DNA of 64,000 nucleotides from Nemania diffusa (lineage: Eukaryota > Ascomycota > Sordariomycetes > Xylariales > Xylariaceae). The translations under genes were made by a program, and so were the position numbers. The notes below the pieces were generated by a model. That model ran no database searches and was not told the DNA's origin. It was given only the letters and a program-made list of their open reading frames with translations. The stretch covers positions 2,161,001-2,225,000 of the forward strand of contig JBBPUQ010000010.1 of NCBI GenBank assembly GCA_038501195.1, in the 5' to 3' direction. Shown piece after piece: positions 47,254-58,234 of the stretch (position 1 is its first letter; every line of letters starts with the position of its first letter).

Positions 47254-48416
47254 GTGGCACGCGGAGTGTTCGTCTACGAGGCAGAAGTTACTGATAACCT
47301 TCCCACCACTACTATAGTTTAGAACAGGGACAAAGTGCCATTCTTCGTTGAATATGGTATTCATCTCTAAGCTTTATCTAACGGAAACCCCGGCAAATAA
47401 GTACTGCTAAGAGGTCTAAGACGTAGATAACTTCTGGAACGCTGATAATCCTCTACATCCGCCCCAAGACCTCATATTCGGTTCTTAGACTACTATCTAG
47501 ATTAGTTGGACCTATCACCCTAGCATGCCTAGATACACGGACCGACCCGTGATTGTAGATAGTTCCTTGACGGGGATAATCTAGAACGTAACCCTAGTTC
47601 TCTGGTTCTGTGACTAGTCAAGGTTTGTAACAATAGAAGGGGTTGAATGATGAGCAGGCTCGATATGTCCATTTTAAGTGACTAGAAATAAACCAAGTTA
47701 TTTAGGGCCAAGGTTGATTCGATTATTTGCTAATGTTCTTCTCATAGGTAGAGCTTAACAACAGGTCTAGACTGGGGAGAAGTGGTCATATACTTTTAAC
47801 CAGTAAAATGTTACAAAAAACTAATAGCTAAGAAACTGTAGAACAAATATGATACAATGTTAAATGTTCCATCGAAAGAATATTAAAGCGTTAAAATGCA
47901 AAAGAGCATTTTTCGAACAGAATATCAAAGCTACATGGCAGATAAGAAGTTGTCACATATTGGGTCCCGTAACAAACACTTTGTGATGAAGGGAGAACAA
48001 CTCCGTTAATCCTGCTGCAGTATTAATGGCATATATAGTATATATTTAATAATATGAACTCAGCATGCTTTTAATAATCGCAGTGCATTTGTGGTGATTG
48101 GATCTGTATTGGGAGTTATACAACTTTATTCGTTTTGACTGATGCAAAAGGGGGTCGATGTAATGCGACCCGCTGGTGGCAGTTGGCAGATCTAGCCATC
48201 TGCAGCCACACGTCATCATGGATCGTGCAGACCTACTGTCGGTACCTATCTACGTGTAGATCGCGACAAGCACTTGTCTATCTAAGGTTACATGCATTAT
48301 TTTGTACAGCACATTCACCCAACGATTTCCCTCCAGGCTGAGCCGATCTCCAGAAAATGAACATAAGAGCACAGATGTAGCCATTGGATGACCACGCACA
48401 AATCCCAGTCGGCAGG
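47254..48416. other. intergenic, no gene supported
   Basis: About 1.16 kb between the ABC relic and the SNARE gene, moderately A/T-rich (47750-48080). No feature is recognised apart from the presumed SNARE promoter. Confidence 0.5.
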
Positions 48417-49281
48417 ATGATGTCCTCAATGAACGAGGAGGACCCCTTCCTCCAGGTCCAGCAGTACGCAACGCCCACTCCCAACCCAACCCAGCATGCG
48501 TTAACTAACCATCCTCGCCCGTGCCAACAGAGATGTCCTAGCGCAGATGCAGACCGCCCGCCCGCTCTTCGCCTCATACCTCCGCATCCGCAGCCTCAGC
48601 ACCGCGCCCGCCCAGTCCCCCGAAGTCGCCTCGGCGCGCGCAGACCTCGAGTCCGCCCTCGCGACCCTCGCCGAAGACCTCGCAGACCTGATCGCCTCGG
48701 TCCGCGCCGTCGAGTCCGACCCCTCGCACTACGGCCTCTCGGCGCACGAGGTGTCGCGCCGGAAGAAGCTCGTGGACGAGGTCGGGGGCGAGGTCGAGGA
48801 CATGCGCGAGGAGCTCGCGCGCCAGACCGCCTCCCTCGCCGCCGCCACCTCCACTTCTGGCTCTGGCTCGCGCGCAGCGGCGGCGGCCCGGGCGGCGGCG
48901 AACGAGGACCTGCCGCCGCCGAGCGCCTTCGCTATCGACGAGGCGGGAGGCGGGGGCGAAGGGGAGGACAACTACGCCGAGTTCGAGCACCAGCAGCAGC
49001 TCCACATGATGCGCGAGCAGGACCAGCAGCTCGACGGCGTCTTCGTGACGGTGGGCAACCTGCGGCGCCAGGCGGACGACATGGGCCGCGAGCTCGAGGA
49101 GCAGCACGAGATGCTCGATCACGTGGACACGCTCGCCGACCGCGTGGGTGGGCGGCTGCAGACGGGCATGCAGAAGCTGGGGTACGTGATGCGGCGCAGC
49201 GAGGACAGGTATAGCAGCTGCTGCATCGCCGTGCTCATCACCGTCTTGATTATCTTGTTGGTCTTGTTGCTTGTGTTATAG
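48417..49281 (+). CDS. TLG1: syntaxin 6-type SNARE, Tlg1-like
   Basis: Exons 48417-48463 and 48531-49281 give 265 residues. The short first exon encodes the EEDPFLQVQ start typical of syntaxin 6/Tlg1 proteins. Exon 2 carries the N-terminal three-helix domain (about 16-120) with LSAHEVSRRKKLVDEV, an Ala/Gly-rich linker, a Qc-SNARE motif (about 170-235; REQDQQLDGVFVTVGNLRRQ, then EEQHEMLDHVDTLADRV) and a single C-terminal membrane anchor (about 246-265) with a preceding CC pair that could be acylated. By family it acts in retrograde fusion from endosomes to the trans-Golgi. Two adjacent ATGs (48417, 48420) are possible starts. It converges with GLE1, only 337 bases downstream. Confidence 0.92.
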
Positions 49282-49618
49282 ATACGACAGGGTCATGTTT
49301 TTATTTTTTATATGCTTCTAGCAGGCAATGGCGCGAGGGGGAGTGGTTCACTGGTTTGCAACACACTGTACATGTAATATAGCAAGACAATGCTCTCACA
49401 AGCTTATGATTGATTCTGCCAGGGTATCTGTCTGTCATCTTTCCAGGACGTAATATCAACGTATACCTTTGTCAACCAGAGCTTCAGACGCCGGATACAT
49501 GCTATTGACCTAAACGCCAAGTTCGTTGGTACAATGTGATTTCCCAGACCGCTATTTATATCATGATGTCCCTAACTGGGCGTCTTCCATGCCCTCCTAC
49601 TCGCTACAAATAAATCTT
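49282..49618. other. convergent intergenic region TLG1/GLE1
   Basis: 337 bases between two converging stop codons, so 3' UTRs probably meet or overlap here. No gene seen. Confidence 0.55.
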
Positions 49619-51321
49619 TTATAGTTCCAACCCGATATCTCGTTTCAGGATGTGTGCTAGGACCGACAGGCCAGCGGTACCCGGTGTCTTGGTCAGCGCT
49701 TTATTGGGGAAGTCAACCAGTGCCGAGCGGAGAGCAGCGAGACCGGCACTGCCATAGAAGTAGACGATGCGCTCCTCATATATCTCAATCATGCCTCGGA
49801 GGACCACGCACTGCGTGTTGGAGATTTCGGCTGGCGGCGTGTTGACGATCTTAGCTAGGCTTACCCAATACCTAGAAGGCGGCCAAGGATTTGTGTTTGG
49901 AGATTTAGAGAAATCTCGCAGAGCAATCGCGGCATATCCTACAGCTAGACCTTTCATCTTATCTATATGTTGCTGTTCTGGTGTCCAGCCAGCCCCGTCT
50001 CTTCTCCATCCGAGTCGTATACGGCCTTGCTCCGTGCTTTCGCTGCCGCGATAGCCAAAAAGAACAGGGCAGGCTACTCGATATTTAGCCATTAGGATAT
50101 CTATAAGGGTTTTACCCCGCCAGTGGTAGGCCTTGTTAGAGAATATCTGGGCGGTAATTACGCCGAGGGGGTCGGCTGCCTTTGGCTGAGCGCCACACTC
50201 GTTGATGAATTGGTTAATAATAGTTTTGGCGAATATGTTGAGGAGGTAGAGGAAGAGCGACGGTAGTTGTGCATCGTTGTATACAGCTCCCTCCACCGGT
50301 CCCCGTTGATCTATAACATATTGTGAGGGATCAACTAATTTACTAGGAATGCTGCCGTTAAGTGACTCCTGCAGCAGTGCTTGAATTGCTGCTGTCTAAG
50401 TGATAGGTCAGCTTAGATAGATAGGTAAATAATACGTGTCAGAAGATAGTCACCGACCTGTTTTTTGTTGCCCCCCTTCTCGGTCACCATTTGACCCAGA
50501 GTCTTCCTTAATTCCCGCCTCATGTCTCCCATCCGTGCCTTAAGCATTGGTAAAGACTTGGCTTGTTCGGCTAAAGAGGCGCGTAGCTTCTTCAAGTTCT
50601 GATGTATCACTACGTATGCATCAACTGGTGGCTGTGGTGTGGACGGGGTTGTTGTCAAGCCATTCTGCTGTAAAGCTGCTTGCAAGAAATTAGAAACCGG
50701 AGCAGCAGGGGCCCCAAAGGGCGGGGGCTTGGTTGGTGTGACATGTTGCCCTTGTTGAGATGGCTGTGTCGAGCCGGGCTGGGCGACCTTGGTCCCATTG
50801 ACCGACAGTGTTGGCGCAGTCGATGGGGGCTGCTGAGAGACGCTAGGTGACGGTTTCGCCCCTGCTGCTATTGAATTTTGTTGGTTGGGTGGGAGTGTCG
50901 TCGCCTTGGAGTTGAAAGGGCTAGAGCCGTTCAGTTGAGAGGCAGAAGTCGAGCTGGCCGGGGCTGCCGGGGGTGCTTCTGGAGGCAGCTTTGGCACAAT
51001 CTTGGACTTGAGAGCCCGGAGTCGTTCTTCCTCGGCTCGCACTTTTTCTTCGTTGCGAATTCGCTCCTCTTCTCTTCGCTGCTGTTGTCTAACAACCACT
51101 TCTCGTTCCTGTAAGCGTCGGCATTCTTCCTTCACTTCATGGTCCTTAAACACGCGAATGGCCGCGTCGCGGACGCGTTCGTGTTCGATTTGAGCAGCGG
51201 CCAGGGCATCCTGGTAGCTCAGTTCGGTATGTCTGTTCTCAGCGAGAAAGTCGGATATGCGAGGGCGTAATGGACTACTCCATTGTCGCGATCGACGCGT
51301 CGCTGGGGGGGAACTGGTCAT
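49619..51321 (-). CDS. GLE1: mRNA export factor GLE1
   Basis: Exons 51321-50458 and 50395-49619 give 546 residues, typical for fungal Gle1. The N-terminal half has a long charged coiled coil (about 60-115; EVVVRQQQRREEERIRNEEK), then a Pro/Ser/Gln-rich linker with no clear FG repeats. The C-terminal Gle1 HEAT-like domain (about 225-546) shows the family segments SLFLYLLNIFAKTIINQFINE, ADPLGVITAQIFS, YWVSLAKIVNTPP and GSAGLAALRSALVDFPNKAL. Gle1 with inositol hexakisphosphate activates the DEAD-box ATPase Dbp5 at the cytoplasmic face of the nuclear pore to release exported mRNPs. The ATG at 51321 is the first in frame. Intron 50457-50396 is 62 nt. Confidence 0.95.
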
Positions 51322-52319
51322 TGGAGCTAACAAAGGCTATAAATTTTGCATAGTATGGATGAAAGGGGAGAGGAGATGCGACCTGGCATTCAAGAGCTAC
51401 CCAGACTTGAAAGCAATTAACAATTTTGAGGGTGTAGAACTCAAGGTGCTATGGGTTCAATGTCAATTTCCCACGACCAGAAGGTTGATGGAATGATGTA
51501 GGTACCTAGGTACCGGCAGATCAGAGCGAGGCTGCGGAAACCGGGGTTCTCTCTACCTACCTACATATGTACATGTACCTAGCGCCAATCTGTGTAGGCT
51601 TAGGCCAATTAAGCTTAGTGTGACTGCCGCTTTTACTCGGATCTATCACTACGCAGTAGGTACATTTATTATTTATTACAGTTATGCAAGGGAGGGAGGT
51701 AATCTATCGTAGTAGTAACTAGTCACAAACTTGTTTTTCTGCTCTAGAAAGTTGCATCGCCTTGAGTGTAGGACTCTTCATATACCGTTCTGCGGATCCA
51801 TATTGTAGAGATATCTCCTCAAGCTAAAATCTGTTCTAGGTACCTATGGTAGGCTTCCTTGGTATGTAGGCTAAAAGCGGCACAGCCTACCTCGGTATTT
51901 ATGTAAGTGCATTTCCCACAGCAAAACAAATCTGAGAAACTTACATGCTAGCATCTATACTCACCTCTTGCTATGTAATTGTTTACAGCTACTGGGGGGG
52001 ACCGGGGGTAACAAAAGGGTAGACAAGAGATGATGCCTCATGGAAAATAAACAAACGGATAGTTATGAAGCACGATACAGTACAAGGCTACTGTCTGGGC
52101 TCTGTCCATCTGTTACTTCAAAAGACAAGTCGCCAATTCGCACAATGTTCACAATCCCTTTGTTTGTTTTAACATATTCACTAGTATAAAAACTCTGGCA
52201 TTCGCAGAGGAGGCAGAAGATAAGCCACGAACTGAATTAACACTTCATCAACATTGACCATCTTCACTACCACAAAAACACTATCTGAGTCTCGCTCATT
52301 CCTTCACATAACCGCCGAC
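51322..52319. other. intergenic between divergent genes
   Basis: About 1 kb holding the GLE1 promoter and that of the ankyrin-like gene. TAGGTACC-type palindromic motifs cluster at 51498-51515 and 51835-51845. No gene seen. Confidence 0.5.
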
Positions 52320-53732
52320 ATGGCCGACCGCCCAACACCATCAGTTGACGTCTTGCTCCTTATTGCTAAGGAGTTCGATGATGACGAGGACATACTGAAC
52401 TTTAGTTTAGTTAGAGAAGCTGTCTACGAGCATGTTTCACGATGGGCTTTCAAGAAGGCCCTTACCAAGACACCGTTCGGCTACAGCTTAAGGCCTGTGG
52501 CTTACGCCATTGAATATGGGGACATTCCACTTCTTACTCGATGCTTTGATTTTCTTGATTCCGCATACCCCCAAGGATGGAACTGGTCCCAGTTCTATCC
52601 TGAAGGGGTTGCTAGAGTTCTACACCAAGCAGCGGCTCATAACGCAAAGTCGTTGCAGTTCTTAGTAGGAAGATATCCGTTATGGCCAGCGTCAGTCGAG
52701 GAATTGGTACCATCTAATGTGCTTGACCATGGGTTTTACGCTCATACTAATTTGCGCTATTATGGTACCTTGGCCGACATTAAAAACTGGGAGTTGGTCA
52801 TATCTGCTCTCGAATCAGGTTTGTACGACTGTGCTTCTTTTCTCCTGAGGGGCCATCATCCGCCTTTGTTCCCACAAAGGTTCCCATTAAGATCACACCC
52901 AATATGCTATGCCTCGGCTACCACCCTCCAATTTCTAATTGACAATGGTGCCGACCTGGGCGGCGACGCGCTGTGCACTGTCGCCGGTATGGCTGGCCTC
53001 GCCGATGCTCATGTTTTCGACATCCTGGTCCAGAGGGGCTACCGCGTTGATGGGCCTCGCTTTGGGTTTGTAGGCACACCTATGGGAGAGGTGTTAACTC
53101 CGTTGCATTTCGCTTGTGACGCCGGGGAGCCCACCAATGTTGAAGCTCTCCTTCGTCTAGGCGCAAATCCAAACGGGCTCACTCCCAATCCTTGGATTAG
53201 GAAAACTGAGTTCATGGGTGAGTTCCGGTATTTTGCAACAAACCGTATTCTCGCGCTCGTGGTTTCGAGCCAATGGGATCTGACGTCCTGGGATTACTCC
53301 AAACCTCGGAAATTTATACAATGCTTGCAATTGTTACTTCGTTATGGCGCTACGGTATCAGTTCCCCTACATAATGGTACCCTTCTCGAGGCACTTGTCC
53401 TCAGAATGTGGAAATATCTTTGCAGTGGACTATTGTTCCGGAATGGCGCACTACCAGATTGTCCAGATAAGCCTTATGATCAAAACCAGGGAGTTCAATC
53501 ATTGCTACTCGCCCTCAGCAGCGCCGATTTGTCACCCTGGGACGAGGTCTACCAAATCGTTTCTGATGTAGACCCTACATGGACGAGAAATGTCGAACAA
53601 CCTAGCGCACAACTTGTTCAGCTATTTCGAGATTATCAAGAGAAGTACGGCGATCTTCCTGGCCCTGCCCAGCTTCACCGGGCGTTCCTACTTTTCCTAC
53701 CAGACAGATTCGGTGCAGAACTCCATGCGTAA
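52320..53732 (+). CDS. ankyrin-repeat-like protein
   Basis: Single-exon gene encoding 470 residues from the ATG at 52320. The N-terminus (about 8-45: DVLLLIAKEFDDDEDILNFS) looks like a degenerate F-box-like motif. The rest resembles divergent ankyrin repeats: TTLQFLIDNGADLGGDALC (about 200-218) and LTPLHFACDAGEPTNVEALL (about 260-279) followed by RLGANPNG are the clearest; further units are weak. Such F-box/ankyrin-like proteins are numerous, fast-evolving and mostly uncharacterised in filamentous fungi. Binding of other proteins, possibly as a ubiquitin-ligase adaptor, is inference. It begins a run of three plus-strand accessory-type genes. Confidence 0.75.
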   Translation: MADRPTPSVDVLLLIAKEFDDDEDILNFSLVREAVYEHVSRWAFKKALTKTPFGYSLRPVAYAIEYGDIPLLTRCFDFLDSAYPQGWNWSQFYPEGVARVLHQAAAHNAKSLQFLVGRYPLWPASVEELVPSNVLDHGFYAHTNLRYYGTLADIKNWELVISALESGLYDCASFLLRGHHPPLFPQRFPLRSHPICYASATTLQFLIDNGADLGGDALCTVAGMAGLADAHVFDILVQRGYRVDGPRFGFVGTPMGEVLTPLHFACDAGEPTNVEALLRLGANPNGLTPNPWIRKTEFMGEFRYFATNRILALVVSSQWDLTSWDYSKPRKFIQCLQLLLRYGATVSVPLHNGTLLEALVLRMWKYLCSGLLFRNGALPDCPDKPYDQNQGVQSLLLALSSADLSPWDEVYQIVSDVDPTWTRNVEQPSAQLVQLFRDYQEKYGDLPGPAQLHRAFLLFLPDRFGAELHA

Positions 53733-54171
53733 AATGGGGAACTGAATCGCACTCTATGTATCTAGTTACTCCGCAAGGTGGCCATCAGATTGTGAATCAA
53801 GCCAGCGGTAGTAAAAATTTCGATAGTCTGAAAAAAAAAAAAAGTTACATAATAATTTACTATGTTTTAGATGATATGAATTGGCTGTGATATAATACGT
53901 ATACCTGCTGATAACGAAGCTATAGATAACATGATAATTTACTGGATGCTCGTAATTGCGCCAATTATTAATTCTCAGCTACGACAGGCAGCCATTTTCA
54001 GGGGCGGTGTACTAATTCAGCCTCAACGTCCTGGAAAGTACCTAAAGAAGTCATGTAAGAACAGAGATGTTTAGGAAATTGTAGGTACCAGTGATCAGAC
54101 ACTGTTATATATATGATCTCAACGCCTGCGACGAAAGGCTTCCCAGATACCATATCCCGAAGAGAATTAAG
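53733..54171. other. intergenic
   Basis: About 440 bases with a poly-A tract at 53831-53843. It presumably contains the ankyrin gene terminator and the promoter of the transcription factor gene. Confidence 0.5.
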
Positions 54172-56076
54172 ATGCCATTAAAACGAGGGTTAGAACGAGA
54201 GTCGTGCGATTTTTGCTTCCGACGTAAGATCAAATGCGACCGTTCTTCGCGCGCTTCTTTGGGTCATCCTACGTGCTCCCAATGTGATATACGCCAGACA
54301 CCCTGCACTTTCGAGTCTGATGATGTTCGTGTTCAACGCCGTCGGGTGAGCTCTCTCAAAGCTGGCATTACCAGTCATGGCTTTATCAGAAATGACTTGA
54401 ATGATACATCATCTTCATTCTCCGACGGTGCTGCAATCTCAGCCCAGCTACCACTAGATAGAGGTGTTTCCACAACTACTCAGAGTCTAATGTCAAGGCC
54501 CTCACTACCATCCTACCCGGACTTCGAGTTTGAGCTAAGCCCTGAAGGCACTTCGTTTCTCGACTCGATCTTCTTACAGAACCATGTTATGACAGAACCT
54601 ATGACAAACTGGGACAACATGCCAACCCTAGCTCTACAACTCATCGATGAGCCGCAGAATAATCTACTCACCGCCAAAAATCCTTACTGCTATCTAGACA
54701 TCCAACCCGAGATCCTAGATGCGGCGATTGACGCATATTTTAACGTTGCTTCTATTGCTCTCCCTATACTATCCAAAGAGGGATTCATAGCGGACTATAA
54801 GGACCACCTTAGCAGCCCGGCACTCGTATTTGCTGTCGCTTGTCGAGGCTGCCCTTTTACCCAAGCGCCAGAAAAATGGACGTTACAGCAGCGACTTGCT
54901 ACACGCTTCAGAGAAACTTTTCTCCAAGCGCGAAGTACTGCATCGAGTCAAGCTGTCGTGAGACTTGACGACTTAGAAGCCCTGGCCCTTATGGTTGACT
55001 TCGAATACCAGAATTCTGAAGATTCCACTTCGCCACTCCAATTGCAGTTGCAAAATCTGCTGTTAACGCATGATTCTCTTGTCGGGATGACGCTACAATA
55101 CCGCATTGAGACTCAACTTGCAGCAGAAACTGGAGTGCCTACTACTCTGTCGAGAGCAACACAGCGTCAAACACTACTTTTCTGGTATATTTATGGCTGG
55201 GATGCTTTCTTTAGTCTTGATCGCCAAGTCGCTTCACGAATCCAGGACGAGGACATCGATCTGTCGAGGCAGCCCCACGAGTATGAAAGCCAAAGCTACT
55301 TTGATGCCATCCTAAGCTTGGCGGGTATAGCTCGAAAAATGACACAAACGCTGTGCGGTCCCATAGCTAGACGAAAAGGAATAAAATATCAGGATATAGA
55401 AAATACTTATAAACAGCTTGAGGATTGGCACATGAATATCTGCCCACCCAATTTGCAGGTCCAATCTTCTGGTCATGATAGTTCCCGACAAGAGAGAACT
55501 CTATCCTTCAGCACGGAGATAAAGCAATTCCCTTATATTCACAGAGTAATTGCTACGTTGTTGGAACTAAATTGTTTTATGCAAGTAGAGGCCTGTGTCT
55601 CGCAGTACGGCATTGAGGAACCCAGGTCTTTGATAGGACAGATCATTGATATGCGAGTAAAATACGAGACTCTACAGGCGGCCCAAAAGATAGCAGAGGT
55701 AGCTGGATGGATTGAGAAGCTCACTGCCAGTCAGCGGACGTCTACATCCATAAGCACGCATGTCATGGCTGATCTCGCGCCGGGAGTTATACGCAACATT
55801 TGTGCTGGCGCGTCCACCTGGTTATCGGAAAGAGCAAAAGAAATATTTCACCCTACAGCACATAATGAAATATCAAATCCTACAATGGGGACACCTGGGT
55901 TTTTAGCTGGAAATACTGATCTTGCGGGATTGTCGAAGAAGCCGGCTGGAAGCTGGATGGAGTCATTAACTACACTACGGAATATTGCTGCTACGGCCAC
56001 TTCACATCAAGACACGGGGTATCTGGTCGAACGACTTGACCGGCAACTAAAATCTCTTAAAGAGCTAGCTAGATAA
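54172..56076 (+). CDS. Zn(II)2Cys6 fungal transcription factor
   Basis: An uninterrupted frame of 634 residues from the ATG at 54172. The binuclear zinc cluster is at the very N-terminus: six cysteines at residues 12, 15, 22, 35, 38 and 45 (CDFCFRRKIKC then CSQCDIRQTPC), spacing C-x2-C-x6-C-x12-C-x2-C-x6-C, with the usual basic loop. A middle homology region of the fungal-specific transcription factor type spans about 170-470 (LDAAIDAYFNVASIALPILS, later LLFWYIYGWDAFFSLDRQVA). The target genes are unknown. It lies about 250 bases upstream of the beta-lactamase-family gene on the same strand, so it might regulate that neighbour; that is inference from position only. No intron is needed to keep the frame. 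Confidence 0.9.
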   Translation: MPLKRGLERESCDFCFRRKIKCDRSSRASLGHPTCSQCDIRQTPCTFESDDVRVQRRRVSSLKAGITSHGFIRNDLNDTSSSFSDGAAISAQLPLDRGVSTTTQSLMSRPSLPSYPDFEFELSPEGTSFLDSIFLQNHVMTEPMTNWDNMPTLALQLIDEPQNNLLTAKNPYCYLDIQPEILDAAIDAYFNVASIALPILSKEGFIADYKDHLSSPALVFAVACRGCPFTQAPEKWTLQQRLATRFRETFLQARSTASSQAVVRLDDLEALALMVDFEYQNSEDSTSPLQLQLQNLLLTHDSLVGMTLQYRIETQLAAETGVPTTLSRATQRQTLLFWYIYGWDAFFSLDRQVASRIQDEDIDLSRQPHEYESQSYFDAILSLAGIARKMTQTLCGPIARRKGIKYQDIENTYKQLEDWHMNICPPNLQVQSSGHDSSRQERTLSFSTEIKQFPYIHRVIATLLELNCFMQVEACVSQYGIEEPRSLIGQIIDMRVKYETLQAAQKIAEVAGWIEKLTASQRTSTSISTHVMADLAPGVIRNICAGASTWLSERAKEIFHPTAHNEISNPTMGTPGFLAGNTDLAGLSKKPAGSWMESLTTLRNIAATATSHQDTGYLVERLDRQLKSLKELAR

Positions 56077-56325
56077 TACATGTGAGGACAAATAATTTGA
56101 TTGACAATTTCTTCTTGGTTTGTACAAGGTACCCAGTCAACTCACCGCAAAAGTCCCGTAAAGGTCCCGCGGGACTTACAAAGCTGAGGGGCTGAGCACT
56201 CTACAATCACCGCACACTCGATTATTTAACTTGATAGATATCTCATTAGAAAGTAGTATTCACTCGAGTTAAATATTAAAAAGTTCACTGTAAACACGAG
56301 GGATTTCATTATACAGAAATACAAC

Positions 56326-58234
56326 ATGACTTCCTTTCTTCTCGGACCAATTTATGAGCCTCCTACGGGGTTGTCAACATCCGGTGTTTTGAACACTTGG
56401 GGTTCTCGCCTCTCCGAAACCCTGAACCAGGTCTTGCAATCCGGCCATAGCGAATTTGGAGACTTTGAAGCAAACACTTCGTCAATCTCTGTCACTACAA
56501 TCTCAACGGAAGATGACGAAGACACCCCCTTCTTCGACTTTCATTACTCTTCACCCTTCCTAAACCATTCATCTGGTGGCACAGACCACGTTACGAAGAA
56601 CTCGATTTACCGTATCGGAAGCATTTCTAAACTCTTCACTGTTTATACGCTTCTGGTTGGATACGGATGGGAGAGTTGGTACCAACCGGTTACCTGCTAC
56701 ATCCCTGAACTTCAAAAGGCGGCTTTGTCCCACACTCGACAACCTATTGAGGATGCCTATTGGGACAGGATATCGATTGGTGATTTAGCTTCTCAGTTAT
56801 CTGGTATTGGAAGAGACTGTAAGTATCACCCAGCGTAATAGGTAGGAGTGTTAAAACATGACGGTCAAGTGTTCATTTAAACTAGTTGATACTAATACCT
56901 TCAAATAGACGCAAATGGGGACCTGGCTAGCCAAAATTTTCCTTGGATGGAAGCCGGTCTCCCAGCACTATCATCTAACGACATCCCTCATTGTGGTGGG
57001 AACTCTAGTCTGCCTCCGTGTAATCGTCAAGGTGCGGGATTGTTGGTATCTTCAACTGCGAATCATGCTAACACTTACCTAGAGTATTTCCAAGGGATAA
57101 TTCAACAGCGACATCCTGTATTTGCACCCCAGACAACGCCTGTCTATTCCAATATTGGATTTAGACTACTTGGGTACGCGCTGGAAGCCATGGGTGGCAC
57201 ATCGTACAGCGCTCTCGTACAGTCTAAGGTCCTCGGGCCGCTTGGGTTAACCGATACATCGGCCACGCTTCCGCCTAAGCGAGGCTCTTGGGTAATCCCC
57301 GCCGGAAACGAAAATGGCTTTCATGATCATTATGGCGATGAAACACCGTGAGTACTCTGCAACTGCAACATTTCCGGGAAGCGATGTTCACGAATACGCT
57401 CGACTAACCCTGGAGTCAACCCGCAGGACGTCCGGCATATACTCATCGTCAGATAATCTAGCCAGACTGGGCCGCAGCATTCTGCTCAACAAACAGCTCT
57501 CACCCCTCGACACCCGCCGCTGGATGAAGCCCACATCCCACACGTCGAGCCTCTCCTTTTCCGTCGGCAGCCCCTGGGAAATATGGCGAGCGCGGAGCCA
57601 GATCACCAGCGGCCGTGTGATCGACCTATACACGAAATCCGGCAGCGTCGGGCAATACACCTCGCAGCTGATCCTGCTCCCCGACTACGGCGCGTCCCTA
57701 TCCCTGCTCGTCGCCGGGTCTAGCAGCGGCGCCGTCGTCACCATCGCGACGGAGACCGTGCTGCAGGCCCTCATCCCCGCGCTCGAGAACGCCACGATCA
57801 GCCAGGCGTGCGACAGGCTCTGCGCTACGTACACGTCTGCCCGGCCCGGCGTGAACTCGAGCGTCACGATCGCCGCGGACGCCGCGGGCTTGTACCTGGA
57901 GAGGTGGATTAATAACGGCGTGGATGTCAAGGCGGCCGCGGAGGCGTATGCGGTTGGCACGGGAAGCCCGCCGATCCGGGCGGCCCGGCTGCAGGCGACG
58001 AATCTGCGCGATCCCGGGCGGGTGGCGTATCGTCTGATCTTTGACACTACGAGCGATGATATGGACGGGCCGCCGCGGATCTTGGATCCGAATGCGCACC
58101 AGTTGGATCAGACTGATTCGCCTATGTATGGCGAGATAGGGGTTGATGACTTTGTGGTTCATCTTGATGCGAATGGGATGGCGGTGATGATTGAGCCGAG
58201 GGTGGTGAGGGATAGATTGCAGAGATCGAGCTAG
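56326..58234 (+). CDS. beta-lactamase-family serine hydrolase
   Basis: Exons 56326-56818, 56909-57347 and 57427-58234 keep frame and give 579 residues. The penicillin-binding-protein fold is shown by the nucleophile motif SISK (Ser about 99, Lys about 102, in YRIGSISKLFTVYTLL) and the YSN motif (about 243-245, in PVYSNIGFRLLGYALE). A C-terminal segment KSGSVGQYTSQLILLP supplies the third KSG-like box. Fungal members of this family include esterases and transferases of secondary metabolism (LovD-like) and uncharacterised hydrolases. The C-terminal 200 residues form an extra lipocalin-like or unknown domain. I see no convincing signal peptide. Exon 3 is markedly more GC-rich than exons 1 and 2. 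Confidence 0.87.
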
